From NCBI GenBank assembly GCA_902362805.1, contig CABIXY010000001.1, positions 1 through 64,000 on the forward strand: 64,000 nt of DNA. The letters are read 5' to 3'. Of the stretch, positions 1 to 13,164 are shown in pieces. A program made the position numbers and the translations under genes. The stretch comes from Eubacteriaceae bacterium. GTDB taxonomy: Bacteria; Bacillota; Clostridia; Peptostreptococcales; Anaerovoracaceae. Within the stretch, counting starts at the first letter, position 1; each line of letters begins with the position of its first letter. The notes under the pieces were generated by a model that was not told the origin of the DNA, did not search any database, and was given only the letters and a program-made list of their open reading frames with translations.

Positions 1-512
1 ACCCCCGTCTTCAGGTGGAGCACCTCTTCCAGGGTCACCTCGGAGCAGGTCATGTCGTACTTCGCCAGGATCTCGGTCAGCTGTCTGATGCCTTCCTCGT
101 TGGTCCTTGCGGATCTTCCCACGTAGAAGTGGTCTCCCACCATCATCACGTCCCCGCCTTCCAGGGTGCCGGGGGCCTTGATGTATTCGATCTGGTCGTC
201 TGAGAAGAACTTCTTCACTGCGCCGATGATCTCATCCTTCTCGCCGTTCCTCGATTCTGCGCCCGGGTTGGTGATGATGGCGCATTTCCTGGTGATCAGG
301 GCCGGGTCCTCCACGAAGCAGGAGTCCGGATACCTCTCATCCGCTTCTAATACGGTAACGTCTACGTCGCACTGCTTCAGCGCTTCTATGTAATCATCGT
401 GTTCCTTGAGGGCCAGTTCAAAATCAGGCTTCCCCGGATACAGTCCGCTTGTGATGCCGCTTGCCATTGCCTTGCACGGTCTTCTTACGATTACGTGGTT
501 AAATTTTTTCAT
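1..512 (-). CDS. Pentein-family guanidino hydrolase (DDAH/arginine deiminase-like), partial
   Basis: The frame runs leftward from an ATG at 510-512 and leaves the window, so only about 170 N-terminal residues are visible. They start MKKFNHVIVRRPCKAM and contain LEADERYPDSCFVEDP and EGGDVMMVGDHFYVGRS, the guanidinium-binding segments typical of dimethylarginine dimethylaminohydrolases and related arginine/citrulline hydrolases of the pentein fold. The catalytic His and Cys should lie in the missing part, so the exact substrate cannot be read. A GGAGG site stands 8 bases before the ATG. Third codon positions look clearly richer in G and C than in neighbouring genes, which could mean strong expression or transfer. 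Family call is confident; reaction is inferred. Confidence 0.85.
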   Translation of the reverse strand, partial: MKKFNHVIVRRPCKAMASGITSGLYPGKPDFELALKEHDDYIEALKQCDVDVTVLEADERYPDSCFVEDPALITRKCAIITNPGAESRNGEKDEIIGAVKKFFSDDQIEYIKAPGTLEGGDVMMVGDHFYVGRSARTNEEGIRQLTEILAKYDMTCSEVTLEEVLHLKTG

Positions 513-555
513 TTTTTTACCTCCAAAAGTTATTTAAAATTTAAAATATAATATA

Positions 556-570
556 TTAAATCTGATTTAA
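556..570. promoter_or_regulatory. Palindromic operator candidate TTAAATCTGATTTAA
   Basis: A perfect 7-1-7 palindrome lies just downstream of the predicted -10 box of the guanidino hydrolase gene, where a bound repressor would block initiation. The binding protein is unknown; the sequence does not resemble an ArgR box. The surroundings are very AT-rich, so chance is possible. Confidence 0.35.
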
Positions 571-574
571 ATAT

Positions 575-603
575 ATTTTATATAATATATGGACAATTGT
601 CAA
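575..603 (-). promoter_or_regulatory. Sigma-A-type promoter of the guanidino hydrolase gene
   Basis: On the minus strand a perfect TTGACA (598-603) is followed after 17 bases by TAAAAT (575-580). The predicted start near 568 leaves a leader of about 55 bases to the ATG at 512. Confidence 0.6.
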
Positions 604-634
604 TAGTATTTTGATTTTTCTGCCAACTTTTTTG

Positions 635-672
635 AAAAAAAATAGAGCCACCGCCTCTGCGATGGTCCTATT
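635..672 (-). terminator. Rho-independent terminator of the ornithine cyclodeaminase-like gene
   Basis: Reading leftward from the stop of the neighbouring gene there is an imperfect stem (AATAG/CTATT plus CCATCGC/GCGGTGG with one G-T pair), followed by a run of eight T on the minus strand. Confidence 0.6.
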
Positions 673-694
673 TCATTCATATTTTCCAGTAGGG

Positions 695-1834
695 CTAAAA
701 CAGATACGGTTCTTCCCACAAGTTTAGCTCTGTTCCAATTCCCTTTCTGCGTGCGGTTTCATAGACAGCCTTTCCCCATGCGACATCTTCTACAGGCATG
801 CCGCCGATGGAATAGATGATAATCTGTTGATCACTATCGCGGCCCGGTCGTTTTCCGTTCAAGATTGCACCCAAGTTCTCTACTTTATTCCAATCCAACT
901 TGTTGTCGTGAACCATGTCTGTAAATTTACTTCCTATGAGGAACCACGTGTCAAAGGTCGGATACGGATACTCCTCTGCCCATGTTTCATAAAGGCCTGT
1001 ATAGTCCACGACCAACTTCGTAGCGGGATCCGTGACCATTTCATCAGGCACATTCATAGCGCCCATTCCGCAGAGAAGACAACCCGGCTTCACCCACTCT
1101 CTTTCCACAAAAGGATAGTTTTTCTGACCTCCCGTAGGCGTTGAAGTCGCAAAGCTGAGAATATCTGCATCTCTCACACAGGCTTCCAGAGTATCACATA
1201 CGATAAATTCCTTAAATTGCGGGCATTTATCTTTGACATATGCAATACACCTGTCGATGGAAGTCTGGCTCCGTCCATATATTTTCAAAGTTTCCAGGCT
1301 TGGCCGCATTGAGGCAAAGGTTTCGATTGTAATAGAGTTGATGACTCCCGGTCCCACAACGCCGAGAACTTTTGCATCTTTAACCGCCAGATGCTTTACA
1401 CCTACGCCAGGCACAGCAGCCGTTCGATAGGCGCTGAGCAAATTAGCCGACATATACGCGAGCGGCGCACCTGTCTGCTTATCATTTAAAATAACCATCA
1501 AAATGGAACGGGGCAGCCCAACTGCCTTGTTTTCCACATTGGACCCGTACCACTTTACGCCTGCAATATCGAACTGGCCACCTAGATAGGCAGGCATGGC
1601 CATGAAACGTCTGTCTGGTCCATCCTTAGGCATATTGGAGAATTCCGGTTTCGCTGGAAAAGTAATCATGGAGCCGTGGGAGTTGGCATCCTCCCCTCCC
1701 ATTCTATAGTCTCCGTTATCCAGCAGCTTCAAAACCTCCTCCATGCAGTCTGTACATTTTGCTGCATCATTCACCCCTGCCGCGAGCATATCCTTCTCGC
1801 TCAAATACAAAAAATCAATTTTTGGATACGTCAT
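695..1834 (-). CDS. Ornithine cyclodeaminase/mu-crystallin family protein
   Basis: A 379-residue NAD(P)-binding protein of the ornithine cyclodeaminase/mu-crystallin family, whose members deaminate, reduce or cyclise amino acids and imines. Family signs are the substrate-arm KWYGSN segment, LLSAYRTAAVPGVGVKHLA, and the Rossmann turn GVVGPGVINS. The start is taken at 1832-1834 (MTYPKIDFLYL) because AAGGAG precedes it by 8 bases; an in-frame ATG 24 codons upstream has no such site and its peptide reads as leader sequence. It is longer than classic ornithine cyclodeaminase (about 330-350 residues), and some relatives of this size carry the name tyramine oxidase subunit B, so true cyclodeaminase activity is uncertain. 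It is divergent from a GntR regulator that probably controls it. Confidence 0.8.
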   Translation of the reverse strand: MTYPKIDFLYLSEKDMLAAGVNDAAKCTDCMEEVLKLLDNGDYRMGGEDANSHGSMITFPAKPEFSNMPKDGPDRRFMAMPAYLGGQFDIAGVKWYGSNVENKAVGLPRSILMVILNDKQTGAPLAYMSANLLSAYRTAAVPGVGVKHLAVKDAKVLGVVGPGVINSITIETFASMRPSLETLKIYGRSQTSIDRCIAYVKDKCPQFKEFIVCDTLEACVRDADILSFATSTPTGGQKNYPFVEREWVKPGCLLCGMGAMNVPDEMVTDPATKLVVDYTGLYETWAEEYPYPTFDTWFLIGSKFTDMVHDNKLDWNKVENLGAILNGKRPGRDSDQQIIIYSIGGMPVEDVAWGKAVYETARRKGIGTELNLWEEPYLF

Positions 1835-1933
1835 TTCGATTGCTCCTTCCCGAATACCTCGTTTAAACACTATATTAATTATATATAACAAATCCATATT
1901 TTTCAACTCCGTCTCCTCTGCGGACTCCCATAA

Positions 1934-1976
1934 AACAAAATTTTTGTTGACGAATGTCGATTCTTTGTTCTATTAT
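1934..1976 (+). promoter_or_regulatory. GntR gene promoter with overlapping palindrome
   Basis: TTGACG (1947-1952) and TATTAT (1971-1976) are 18 bases apart and precede the regulator's start at 2002. A palindrome AACAAAA-T-TTTTGTT (1934-1948) overlaps the -35 box, a sensible place for autoregulation and for control of the divergent cyclodeaminase-like gene. Binding by this GntR protein is inference. Confidence 0.45.
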
Positions 1977-2001
1977 AATAGGTAGTAGCCTGAGGGGAGA
2001 A

Positions 2002-2658
2002 ATGAATATGGAAAAGTTCAAAACACTGAAAGATCACGTATATGAATACATCGCAGACCAGATACGTGACGGCACTCTGCAGCCAGAGCAGAGAGTTAAC
2101 GAGAACGTAATCTGCGAAAGTCTCAATATCAGCCGGACGCCTGTACGGGAAGCTCTGATCCAGCTGACAGCCGAAGGCGTTCTGGAGAACAGAGCGCGCA
2201 AAGGCTTCGTCATCAGATCGGTGTCCGAAAAAGACGTTGGCGAAATCTATGAGGTCATCGGTGTTCTAGACGGTTACGCCGCAAAATCTTCTTGCGAACA
2301 TCTCACAAAACAAGACCTGGCTGACATGGCCTTTTATATTGAAACCATGGATCTGGCAATCAAAGCCGGGAACTTTGAGATGTATCATAAGCAACAGGTG
2401 GCTTTTCACCAGACTTATATTGACAAATGCGGCAACGATGCCCTGATTGATTCCATCGACAAGCTGAAAAACAAGCTGCTGAAAAAAAGCTATGCAGAGG
2501 ATGTAAATGGAAGTACACAGGAGGTCCTCTGCACTACCAATGACGAACATCGGAAAATCTTGCAATTGTTCGAGGAAAAGGATAAAGAAGGGCTGTTCCG
2601 CTACTTGTCAGAGATACATTGGACGCCTGCGTATGCTGCATTTGACGCAATCATTTAA
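2002..2658 (+). CDS. GntR-family regulator, FCD (FadR) subfamily
   Basis: A 218-residue regulator. Residues about 1-70 form a GntR winged helix-turn-helix (LNISRTPVREALIQLTAEGVL is the recognition region); the rest is the all-helical FCD effector domain, with metal/ligand-type His residues such as HKQQVAFHQTYI and the C-terminal DEHRKILQLFEEKD. FCD proteins usually bind small organic acids or amino acid derivatives. The start at 2002 (MNMEKFKTLKD) follows GAGGGGAGAA; the upstream extension is unlikely. The gene is divergent from the cyclodeaminase-like gene at 695-1834 and probably regulates it. It ends against a terminator shared with the convergent symporter gene. Confidence 0.9.
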   Translation: MNMEKFKTLKDHVYEYIADQIRDGTLQPEQRVNENVICESLNISRTPVREALIQLTAEGVLENRARKGFVIRSVSEKDVGEIYEVIGVLDGYAAKSSCEHLTKQDLADMAFYIETMDLAIKAGNFEMYHKQQVAFHQTYIDKCGNDALIDSIDKLKNKLLKKSYAEDVNGSTQEVLCTTNDEHRKILQLFEEKDKEGLFRYLSEIHWTPAYAAFDAII

Positions 2659-2665
2659 AAAACTT

Positions 2666-2696
2666 TGAGGGGCAGAATTGCCCCTCATTTTTATTT
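2666..2696. terminator. Bidirectional terminator between GntR gene and symporter
   Basis: Stem TGAGGGGC/GCCCCTCA with a 6-base loop, T-rich on the plus side (TTTTTATTTT) and T-rich on the minus side (AAAAAA at 2657-2662 on plus). It serves both convergent genes. Confidence 0.8.
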
Positions 2697-4130
2697 TGTC
2701 ACTTCTAAAAATCCAGACGGCTGTTTCTTGTATGTTGCCAGACTTACGCCTACCAACGCGATCGCGCAGGCAAAGGCGCCAGGAACCGTAGCTCCCAGGC
2801 CGAACGGCATCCCTGCCAGCTTCCAGCCGACGCAGACTGTGAAACCACTGACCATGCCGGCGATGATGCCGCTCTTTGTAGCCTTTCTCCAATACAGCGC
2901 TGCAAATGCAGGCAAGCCTGCTGCCGCTGCATAAAAACTCCAGGCAAACATCAGAATGGAATATGCATTCTTGATGTATAGGGCAATCACCAAAGCCCCC
3001 AGAGGCAGCACGATGGCGAAGATCCTTGAGAGAAGAATTTCGTTCTTCTCCTTGAGTCCCGGGTTAAAGGTTTTGACGATGTCGTGAACACAGGTCTGCA
3101 CAGATACTAGCAGATAGCTGTCTGCAGTAGACATGATGACTGAAAGGATCCCTGCCAGAGCCAGTCCGGTAAGCCCCGCAGGCAGAACTGCAATGGCAAG
3201 GGCCGGAATGGTAGCGTCTGTAGAACCATACTGTGCCAGTATATCATCTCCAACAATCTGGTGTGCAACAAGGCCCATGAAAAATACCAGGAAGATCGTA
3301 ATGCCGTATACGAAAGTACCGAGGAACATCCCTCGTTTCGCCGATTTCCCGTCTTTTGCAGCAAAGGCTCGCTGCCACATCTCCGCTCCTGCCAGTGTAA
3401 AGACCAAATACGTGACGATATCACCCAGAATATCTCCGTTGATGTACGGTTTTGCCAGATCGGGATCCAGATTGGCGGCAAAATTTGAAAATCCGCCGAC
3501 GCTGGTCAGGGACGCAATCGGAATCAAAATATATACGAATATCAACAGCATGAAGAACTGTACAACATCAGTATAGACCACGCCGAAGAGTCCTGACGTC
3601 GCGGTATAAATCATAAAAACGACACAGGCGATCAAAGCGCCCGCTTCATAGGACAGCCCGACTTCGCCGCCCAGCATGCTGATGATAGTAGCTGTCGCGG
3701 TAACCTGGGAAGCTACAGTTCCCATCATGGTAAAGGCAATCATCGCGCCCAGGATAATCTTTGCCGTCTTGCCAAAACGCCGTTCAAAGAGATCTGGCAT
3801 GGACGAAACACCGTGTTGAAATCCGATGGCAGAGATTCTGCCGGAAATACCGGAGAAGATGAACATGCCCAAAAGATAAGGCAGCGCTGTCATGACGGCC
3901 TTAAAACCGTCAGAATATGCGACGCCCGCTCTTCCCATCAGGCCGCTTCCGCCGATGATGGTTGCGCAGACAGTTGCCATGAGTACGATGGGTCCGAAGG
4001 TACGCCCGGCTATATAATAGTCGCCGACGTTTTTTACCTTCTTCATAAAGTGAACGCCAATCCATACGAGGGCAACGAGATATGCCCCGATGATGACTAG
4101 GTCGATGGTCTGTATCTGATCATGTGCCAT
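2691..4130 (-). CDS. Sodium:solute symporter (SSS family)
   Basis: A 479-residue polytopic membrane protein of the SSS family (PutP/PanF/SGLT relatives, about 13 helices). It begins with a membrane segment (IDLVIIGAYLVALVWIGVHF), then GDYYIAGRTFGP, the family's conserved first-loop signature, and has a Ser-rich helix (GILSVIMSTADSYLL) that in relatives lines the Na+ site. The substrate cannot be read. It lies 16 bases downstream of a BusR-like regulator on the same strand, so the two are almost surely co-transcribed; this context suggests a compatible solute or an osmotically relevant amino acid. ATG with GGAGG 8 bases upstream. Confidence 0.9.
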   Translation of the reverse strand: MAHDQIQTIDLVIIGAYLVALVWIGVHFMKKVKNVGDYYIAGRTFGPIVLMATVCATIIGGSGLMGRAGVAYSDGFKAVMTALPYLLGMFIFSGISGRISAIGFQHGVSSMPDLFERRFGKTAKIILGAMIAFTMMGTVASQVTATATIISMLGGEVGLSYEAGALIACVVFMIYTATSGLFGVVYTDVVQFFMLLIFVYILIPIASLTSVGGFSNFAANLDPDLAKPYINGDILGDIVTYLVFTLAGAEMWQRAFAAKDGKSAKRGMFLGTFVYGITIFLVFFMGLVAHQIVGDDILAQYGSTDATIPALAIAVLPAGLTGLALAGILSVIMSTADSYLLVSVQTCVHDIVKTFNPGLKEKNEILLSRIFAIVLPLGALVIALYIKNAYSILMFAWSFYAAAAGLPAFAALYWRKATKSGIIAGMVSGFTVCVGWKLAGMPFGLGATVPGAFACAIALVGVSLATYKKQPSGFLEVTK

Positions 4131-4146
4131 AAATTTACCTCCAATC

Positions 4147-4794
4147 CTATTTACGAATAAATTCCTTACAATCTTCCGAATTTAAGAATATCTCTACTTT
4201 TTCCACTACCTCAGGAGGTCCAACAAAGATCACATAATCTCCCCCATATAATTCGGCATAAGGCCCCGGAGAGATCATCGTATTGTAACCTCGCCTGATA
4301 GCGACGATCGTAGCGCCCGTGGCCTGCCAGAATTGCAGAGACGCCAGATTTCTTCCAATCTTATCCGAATCAGACGATATGCGCACCTGATAATTAGGGA
4401 GGCTCTGTTCTGCTACAGTGGAAAAGGTCTCACTCTCCAAGATATCTGTACAGACCTCCAAAATTCGACGGCTCGTCTCATCGTGCTGTTCCAGAAGATT
4501 CCTCAGCTCTGCAGCCTTCTCGCGGCGATCTAATTGTTCCTCTAAGTTCCGCGCACAACGTCTGGCGTTATCTGTAGATAACACATAAACACCGCTTTGT
4601 TCTTTGATCTCCACCACCTTCATATCGGCGAGAATCTGTAAAGCTCTGCGCATGGTCTCTGGTGAAACCTGATACTCCGAAGAGAGCTTCGTGCGCCCCG
4701 ACAGTCTTTTGCCGATGGGGAAATCCCCTTCTGCGATGCGCGACGCCAAAAAATATGCAATTCTTATGTATTGTGGGAAGGTATCGGCGCTCAT
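4147..4794 (-). CDS. GntR-type regulator with TrkA-C (RCK_C) domain, BusR-like
   Basis: A 215-residue protein with an unusual pairing: an N-terminal GntR helix-turn-helix (residues about 5-70, SSEYQVSPETMRRALQILAD), a charged coiled coil (about 80-112, RNLEEQLDRREKAAEL) and a C-terminal RCK_C/TrkA-C domain (about 130-213, GATIVAIRRG and YGGDYVIFVG). This is the architecture of BusR, the c-di-AMP-binding repressor of betaine uptake in lactic acid bacteria. RCK_C domains in several K+ and osmolyte systems bind c-di-AMP. Here it precedes a Na+/solute symporter by 16 bases, so c-di-AMP or ion-responsive control of that symporter is inferred. ATG follows AGGAG by 9 bases. Confidence 0.85.
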   Translation of the reverse strand: MSADTFPQYIRIAYFLASRIAEGDFPIGKRLSGRTKLSSEYQVSPETMRRALQILADMKVVEIKEQSGVYVLSTDNARRCARNLEEQLDRREKAAELRNLLEQHDETSRRILEVCTDILESETFSTVAEQSLPNYQVRISSDSDKIGRNLASLQFWQATGATIVAIRRGYNTMISPGPYAELYGGDYVIFVGPPEVVEKVEIFLNSEDCKEFIRK

Positions 4795-4832
4795 ACTTTC
4801 ACGCTCCTATTCAGAATATTCTCTACATTAAT

Positions 4833-4861
4833 ATATTACAACTGACAACTTCGTTTGTCAA
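4833..4861 (-). promoter_or_regulatory. Promoter of BusR-like/symporter operon with operator palindrome
   Basis: On the minus strand TTGACA (4856-4861) and TAATAT (4833-4838) are 17 bases apart. An exact inverted repeat TGACAA-N6-TTGTCA (4843-4860) overlaps the -35 box and spacer, so a bound dimer would block RNA polymerase; autorepression by the first gene is the natural guess. Confidence 0.6.
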
Positions 4862-4889
4862 TAAGTATGTTAGTTTGTTTTCATTTTAA

Positions 4890-4958
4890 TCGGCTGCATA
4901 AAAAAAGCAGCTGCGCCAAAGATTACATTCTTTGTACAGACTGCCCTTTTATTTATTC
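4890..4958 (-). terminator. Possible terminator after the ATP synthase operon
   Basis: Downstream of atpC the minus strand holds CAAAGA-N6-TCTTTG, then a GC-rich GCGCAGCTGC and seven T (plus-strand A run at 4900-4906). The stem is short, so the call is weak. Confidence 0.35.
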
Positions 4959-6642
<1,684 letters not shown>

Positions 6643-6684
6643 TCACCTCCAATTGCATTTTGCTGTAAACCATTTTCCTGGTTG

Positions 6685-9608
<2,924 letters not shown>

Positions 9609-9618
<10 letters not shown>

Positions 9619-10118
9619 GGCTTTTCTTCAGCCTCCTCGATAATCTTATTGATGATTTCCTCATGATCCTCAGGGGAAAGTTCTTTCTCCAGAATCTGTT
9701 CTGCAGCCATCATTGCCAGGCTGCCCACTTCTTCTTTCAATTCCTTCCTTGCGTTATACTGCTCACGCCTGATTTCTTTCTGAGAGTGATCAATAAGATT
9801 CCTTGCCTTCTCATTGGCGCTGTCGACGATTTCCTTCGCTTGCACTTTCGCCTCGTCTCTAGCTGCTTTGAGCATCTGCCTGCCTTCCATCTCAACATTG
9901 GCAATCTTCGCTTCATAATTCTGCAGCTTCTCATCTGCCAGCTTATTGACATTGTCAGCATTTTCAATTGAACTTCTAATTTCATTCTCGCGATCCACCA
10001 TAAATCTGTGAACCTTTTCAAAGAAGAATACCTTCAGGACGATGAATAAAACAATGACTGTGATGAGTGTGAACAACAAATTCCAGTTTAATGTCAACAG
10101 CGGTTGAATCATTTCCAT
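9609..10118 (-). CDS. atpF: F-type ATP synthase b subunit
   Basis: The 169-residue peripheral stalk protein. One membrane segment (about residues 10-32, NLLFTLITVIVLFIVLKVF) is followed by a long charged coiled coil up to the C-terminus (EKVHRFMVDRENEIRSSIENA onward). Length and layout are normal. ATG follows AAGGAGG. Lies 33 bases after atpE. Confidence 0.95.
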
Positions 10119-10151
10119 GTCTTATCCGCCTCCTTCCGTGGATTCTCTCTA

Positions 10152-10497
<346 letters not shown>

Positions 10498-11238
10498 TTA
10501 TTTTTTATCATTGGTGCTGACTTTTGACGATACACCTTCCATAGCCGACGCCAGGAACACCATGGTCAGCATTGTAAAGATGTAAGTCTGAATCGCCGGC
10601 TCAAAGATATCGAAGAAGCCGTTGAGCGGCAACACGGTAACAGCCCGTAGAAACGGAACATCTGTAAGCAAACTGCTCAGGAATTCCATCAAAGTCATCC
10701 ACAGGTCTACTACAATAACGCCTCCCAGAATATTTCCGAAAAGTCGCAGTGAAAGCGACACCGGTAAAGTGATATCTTCTAAGATTTTCAGCGGGAACAT
10801 GAACGGATATGGGTCGCACATTTCCCGTAATCTTCCTCTTACTCCAAGTTTCCTTATACTGTTGGCTTGAATCAGAATAAAAGTCAGACCAGATAAGGCA
10901 AAGGTCACATTCAGATCCGCCGTAATCGGACGCAGCCCCAGCAAACCCAGAGAACTGCCGCAGACGATGAACGCAAAAATTGTTCCGATATAAGGGGCAA
11001 AATGTTCATTTTCCTCTCCCATATTCTCTCGGGTATACTTGTATATCCACCCGACAATGGTCTCTGCTATAATTTGTTTCCCCTTGGGGACAGTTTTCAG
11101 TCCACTCCCCAGCCAGATTCCCACTGCCGCTAAAATGGCGGCAAGTATGAGGCCAAAGAGGGTACTCTCTGTAATCAGCAGTTTCCCACCTGCGAGACTG
11201 AGGATAATGCGAGATCCCAGCTCGTCAATGTTTATCAT
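10498..11238 (-). CDS. atpB: F-type ATP synthase a subunit
   Basis: The 246-residue stator membrane subunit that forms the ion half-channels. The essential arginine of the fourth helix lies in LSLRLFGNILGGVIVV (about residue 165). Further segments (NGFFDIFEPAIQTYIFTMLTMVFL) match the C-terminal helices. ATG follows GAAGGAGGG. One base separates it from atpI. Confidence 0.95.
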   Translation of the reverse strand: MINIDELGSRIILSLAGGKLLITESTLFGLILAAILAAVGIWLGSGLKTVPKGKQIIAETIVGWIYKYTRENMGEENEHFAPYIGTIFAFIVCGSSLGLLGLRPITADLNVTFALSGLTFILIQANSIRKLGVRGRLREMCDPYPFMFPLKILEDITLPVSLSLRLFGNILGGVIVVDLWMTLMEFLSSLLTDVPFLRAVTVLPLNGFFDIFEPAIQTYIFTMLTMVFLASAMEGVSSKVSTNDKK

Positions 11239-11239
11239 T

Positions 11240-11602
11240 CTATCCCTCCTTCACATATGTAATCACTGAAGCAGCGGTCAGACCCAATACGCCGATTCCA
11301 TATGCGGCCAGTGCAACAACGTCAGTTCTGTAGCATAGATATCCTGCCACCCCAAAAAGTAAAAACCTCCCCATGTGAAGCAGGAAGGCCAACCATATTT
11401 GTTTTCCGTCTATAGCATAATCTATAACTTTTTCCAAAGCAATTAGATTAACGGTCACTGCACATATTCCCATTATTAAGCCAATCGTAAATCTCCAGTC
11501 AAATCCAAGAACGAACAGGGAAAAGGCCTCACAAAGCAAACCGTAAACCACCATGTAGAAGAAAATCTTCCATTTTTCTCTTGTAAACTTTTCCCTGTTC
11601 AT
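11240..11602 (-). CDS. atpI: ATP synthase subunit I-like membrane protein
   Basis: A 120-residue protein with four predicted membrane segments (FFYMVVYGLLCEAFSLFVLGF, FTIGLIMGICAVTVNLIAL, IWLAFLLHMGRFLLFGVAGYL, ALAAYGIGVLGLTAASVITYV). Position as the first gene of the atp operon and the helix pattern identify it as AtpI, which in other bacteria helps to assemble the c ring. Sequence conservation in this family is low, so the call rests partly on context. Confidence 0.85.
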   Translation of the reverse strand: MNREKFTREKWKIFFYMVVYGLLCEAFSLFVLGFDWRFTIGLIMGICAVTVNLIALEKVIDYAIDGKQIWLAFLLHMGRFLLFGVAGYLCYRTDVVALAAYGIGVLGLTAASVITYVKEG

Positions 11603-11617
11603 TTTGAACTACACCCC

Positions 11618-11645
11618 ATTATATGCTTTTTTTAAAAAATGTAAA
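11618..11645 (-). promoter_or_regulatory. Promoter candidate of the ATP synthase operon
   Basis: On the minus strand TTTACA (11640-11645) is followed after 16 bases by a perfect TATAAT (11618-11623). The predicted transcript start leaves only about 10 bases before the atpI ATG, which is short and lowers confidence. Confidence 0.4.
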
Positions 11646-11660
11646 TAGTACTTTAGTATA

Positions 11661-12140
11661 TTATTTGTGATAGGTCTCATTTCGAATTATTTTGAAACTT
11701 CTGTATAACTGTTCTAATAAGATGACTCTCATCATCTGATGTGGGAAGGTCATCTCAGAAAAGGACAGCTTGAAGTCCGCCCTGCGGCTCACTGCCTCGC
11801 TGAGGCCCAAGCTTCCGCCTATGACAAAGACGAGATTACTGACACCATCTACCGCCAGTTTCTCTACTTTTTCCGCCAATTTTTCTGATGATAACATTCT
11901 CCCTTTTACTTCCAACGTGACGACGTATACACCACTTCTTATCTTTTTGAGAATTTCCTCTCCCTCAGCTTCTTTGACGGCCTGTTCTTCTGCCGGACCC
12001 GCCTTATCTGGCAGCCTGGATTCTTTCAACTCTACAATTTCCAAATTGCAGTAACTCATCAGCCGTTTCGAGTATTCGCCGACAGCGTCTGTCCAATATC
12101 TTTCCTTTAGTTTTCCAACACATATGACTGAAATATTCAT
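11661..12140 (-). CDS. rlmH: 23S rRNA (pseudouridine1915-N3)-methyltransferase RlmH
   Basis: A 159-residue SPOUT-class methyltransferase that methylates pseudouridine 1915 in helix 69 of 23S rRNA. The start MNISVICVGKLKERYWTDAVGEY, the knot region LVFVIGGSLGLSEAV and the C-terminal SEMTFPHQMMRVILLEQLYR are classic for the family, and the length is standard. Six bases separate it from the upstream hydrolase gene, so they are co-transcribed, as in many Firmicutes. Confidence 0.96.
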   Translation of the reverse strand: MNISVICVGKLKERYWTDAVGEYSKRLMSYCNLEIVELKESRLPDKAGPAEEQAVKEAEGEEILKKIRSGVYVVTLEVKGRMLSSEKLAEKVEKLAVDGVSNLVFVIGGSLGLSEAVSRRADFKLSFSEMTFPHQMMRVILLEQLYRSFKIIRNETYHK

Positions 12141-12146
12141 AAAATT

Positions 12147-12947
12147 TTACACTTCCACAAATGGACTGACCTCATCCCTGTTTGCAATATCCAATTTTAA
12201 ATCCTTATCTATGTAAAAATCCTCCTCAAAGAGAATATTTCTAATCGTCAGATACGCCTGCCCCGGGGTATTGTTCTCTTTGCTCAGATGGGCGAGGACA
12301 ACGTGGGGGATTCTGTCGTGTTCTCTTCTCTTCAGCATTTGGCAGAGGCAATAGCCTGCCGCCTCATTGGACAGATGTCCTTCGTCTCCTAAGATTCTTC
12401 GCTTCAAAGGATATGGATATGCACCCATTTTTAAAATATTCACCTCATGATTCGCTTCCAGGATGAGAAGATCCGCTGACTCCACCTGATGGAAAATTTC
12501 CTCAGACACATATCCCGTATCGGTTACGATAGTAACCTGCCTTCCATCATGAGCGAAGGAATATCCCGTCGGTTCCGCCGCATCATGAGATAGGTGAAAA
12601 GGGTTCACTTGAATATCTCCGATATAAAAGGGCTCTTCCCTCGGTACTCCATAGGCTCTTTCCCCCGGGACTTTGTCAGCAATTTCGCTTAAGGTTCCCT
12701 CCGATGCATAGATACCTGCATTTGCAGCTTTTTTGCTCACCATACGCAGGCTCCTCACATGATCGATATGTTCGTGAGTGATGAGAATGCCGTCAATATC
12801 TTCCGGCTCTACGCCTCGTTCTTCAAGACCGGCAAAGACCCGTTTCCCCGTAATCCCTACATCTACCAATAACGTTGTATGTTCACTTTTCACCATATAG
12901 CAGTTACCCGAACTTCCGCTGGCAAAAGAGCAGAATTTTAGTGCCAT
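12147..12947 (-). CDS. MBL-fold metallohydrolase, WalJ/YycJ family
   Basis: A 266-residue metallo-beta-lactamase-fold hydrolase. It has the opening LKFCSFASGSSGNCYMV, the metal motif THEHIDH (about residue 62), and later metal ligands in LSHDAAEPTGYSF and VTDTGYVS, as in Bacillus YycJ/WalJ, a 5'-exonuclease-like protein linked to cell-wall and DNA metabolism. The start at 12945-12947 (MALKFCS) is preferred because AGAGGTGG precedes it; the ATG nine codons upstream has no site. It is not next to a WalRK two-component system here. Operon with rlmH. Confidence 0.9.
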   Translation of the reverse strand: MALKFCSFASGSSGNCYMVKSEHTTLLVDVGITGKRVFAGLEERGVEPEDIDGILITHEHIDHVRSLRMVSKKAANAGIYASEGTLSEIADKVPGERAYGVPREEPFYIGDIQVNPFHLSHDAAEPTGYSFAHDGRQVTIVTDTGYVSEEIFHQVESADLLILEANHEVNILKMGAYPYPLKRRILGDEGHLSNEAAGYCLCQMLKRREHDRIPHVVLAHLSKENNTPGQAYLTIRNILFEEDFYIDKDLKLDIANRDEVSPFVEV

Positions 12948-12984
12948 AGTCCACCTCTTGTTTTTCTCAGTCATTTTATCAATG

Positions 12985-13118
12985 CGTTCATTGTACCATA
13001 TGCACTAAGCTCTGTCTTCGCCTGGGCTCGCCAATCGCTAAGTGCACTCACCTGTCATACCTCGGCTCTGTCTTCGCCTATGCTCGTCAGTCGCCGGGTA
13101 GGAACATTGTACCACAAT
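12985..13118. repeat. Short intergenic repeats with inverted-repeat ends
   Basis: Two related stretches in direct orientation begin GCTCTGTCTTCGCCT (at about 13009 and 13065) and continue CGCCAATCGC / CGTCAGTCGC. The first is bounded by TGCACTAAGC (12992-13001) and GCTAAGTGCA (13037-13046), an inverted repeat with one mismatch. No coding frame is apparent in this 190-base gap between the hydrolase and response-regulator genes. It looks like a decayed small interspersed element. Confidence 0.45.
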
Positions 13119-13164
13119 TAAATACGAGGTTCCAGTCGTAAATGAGTCTGTTTTGCTCAATTCA

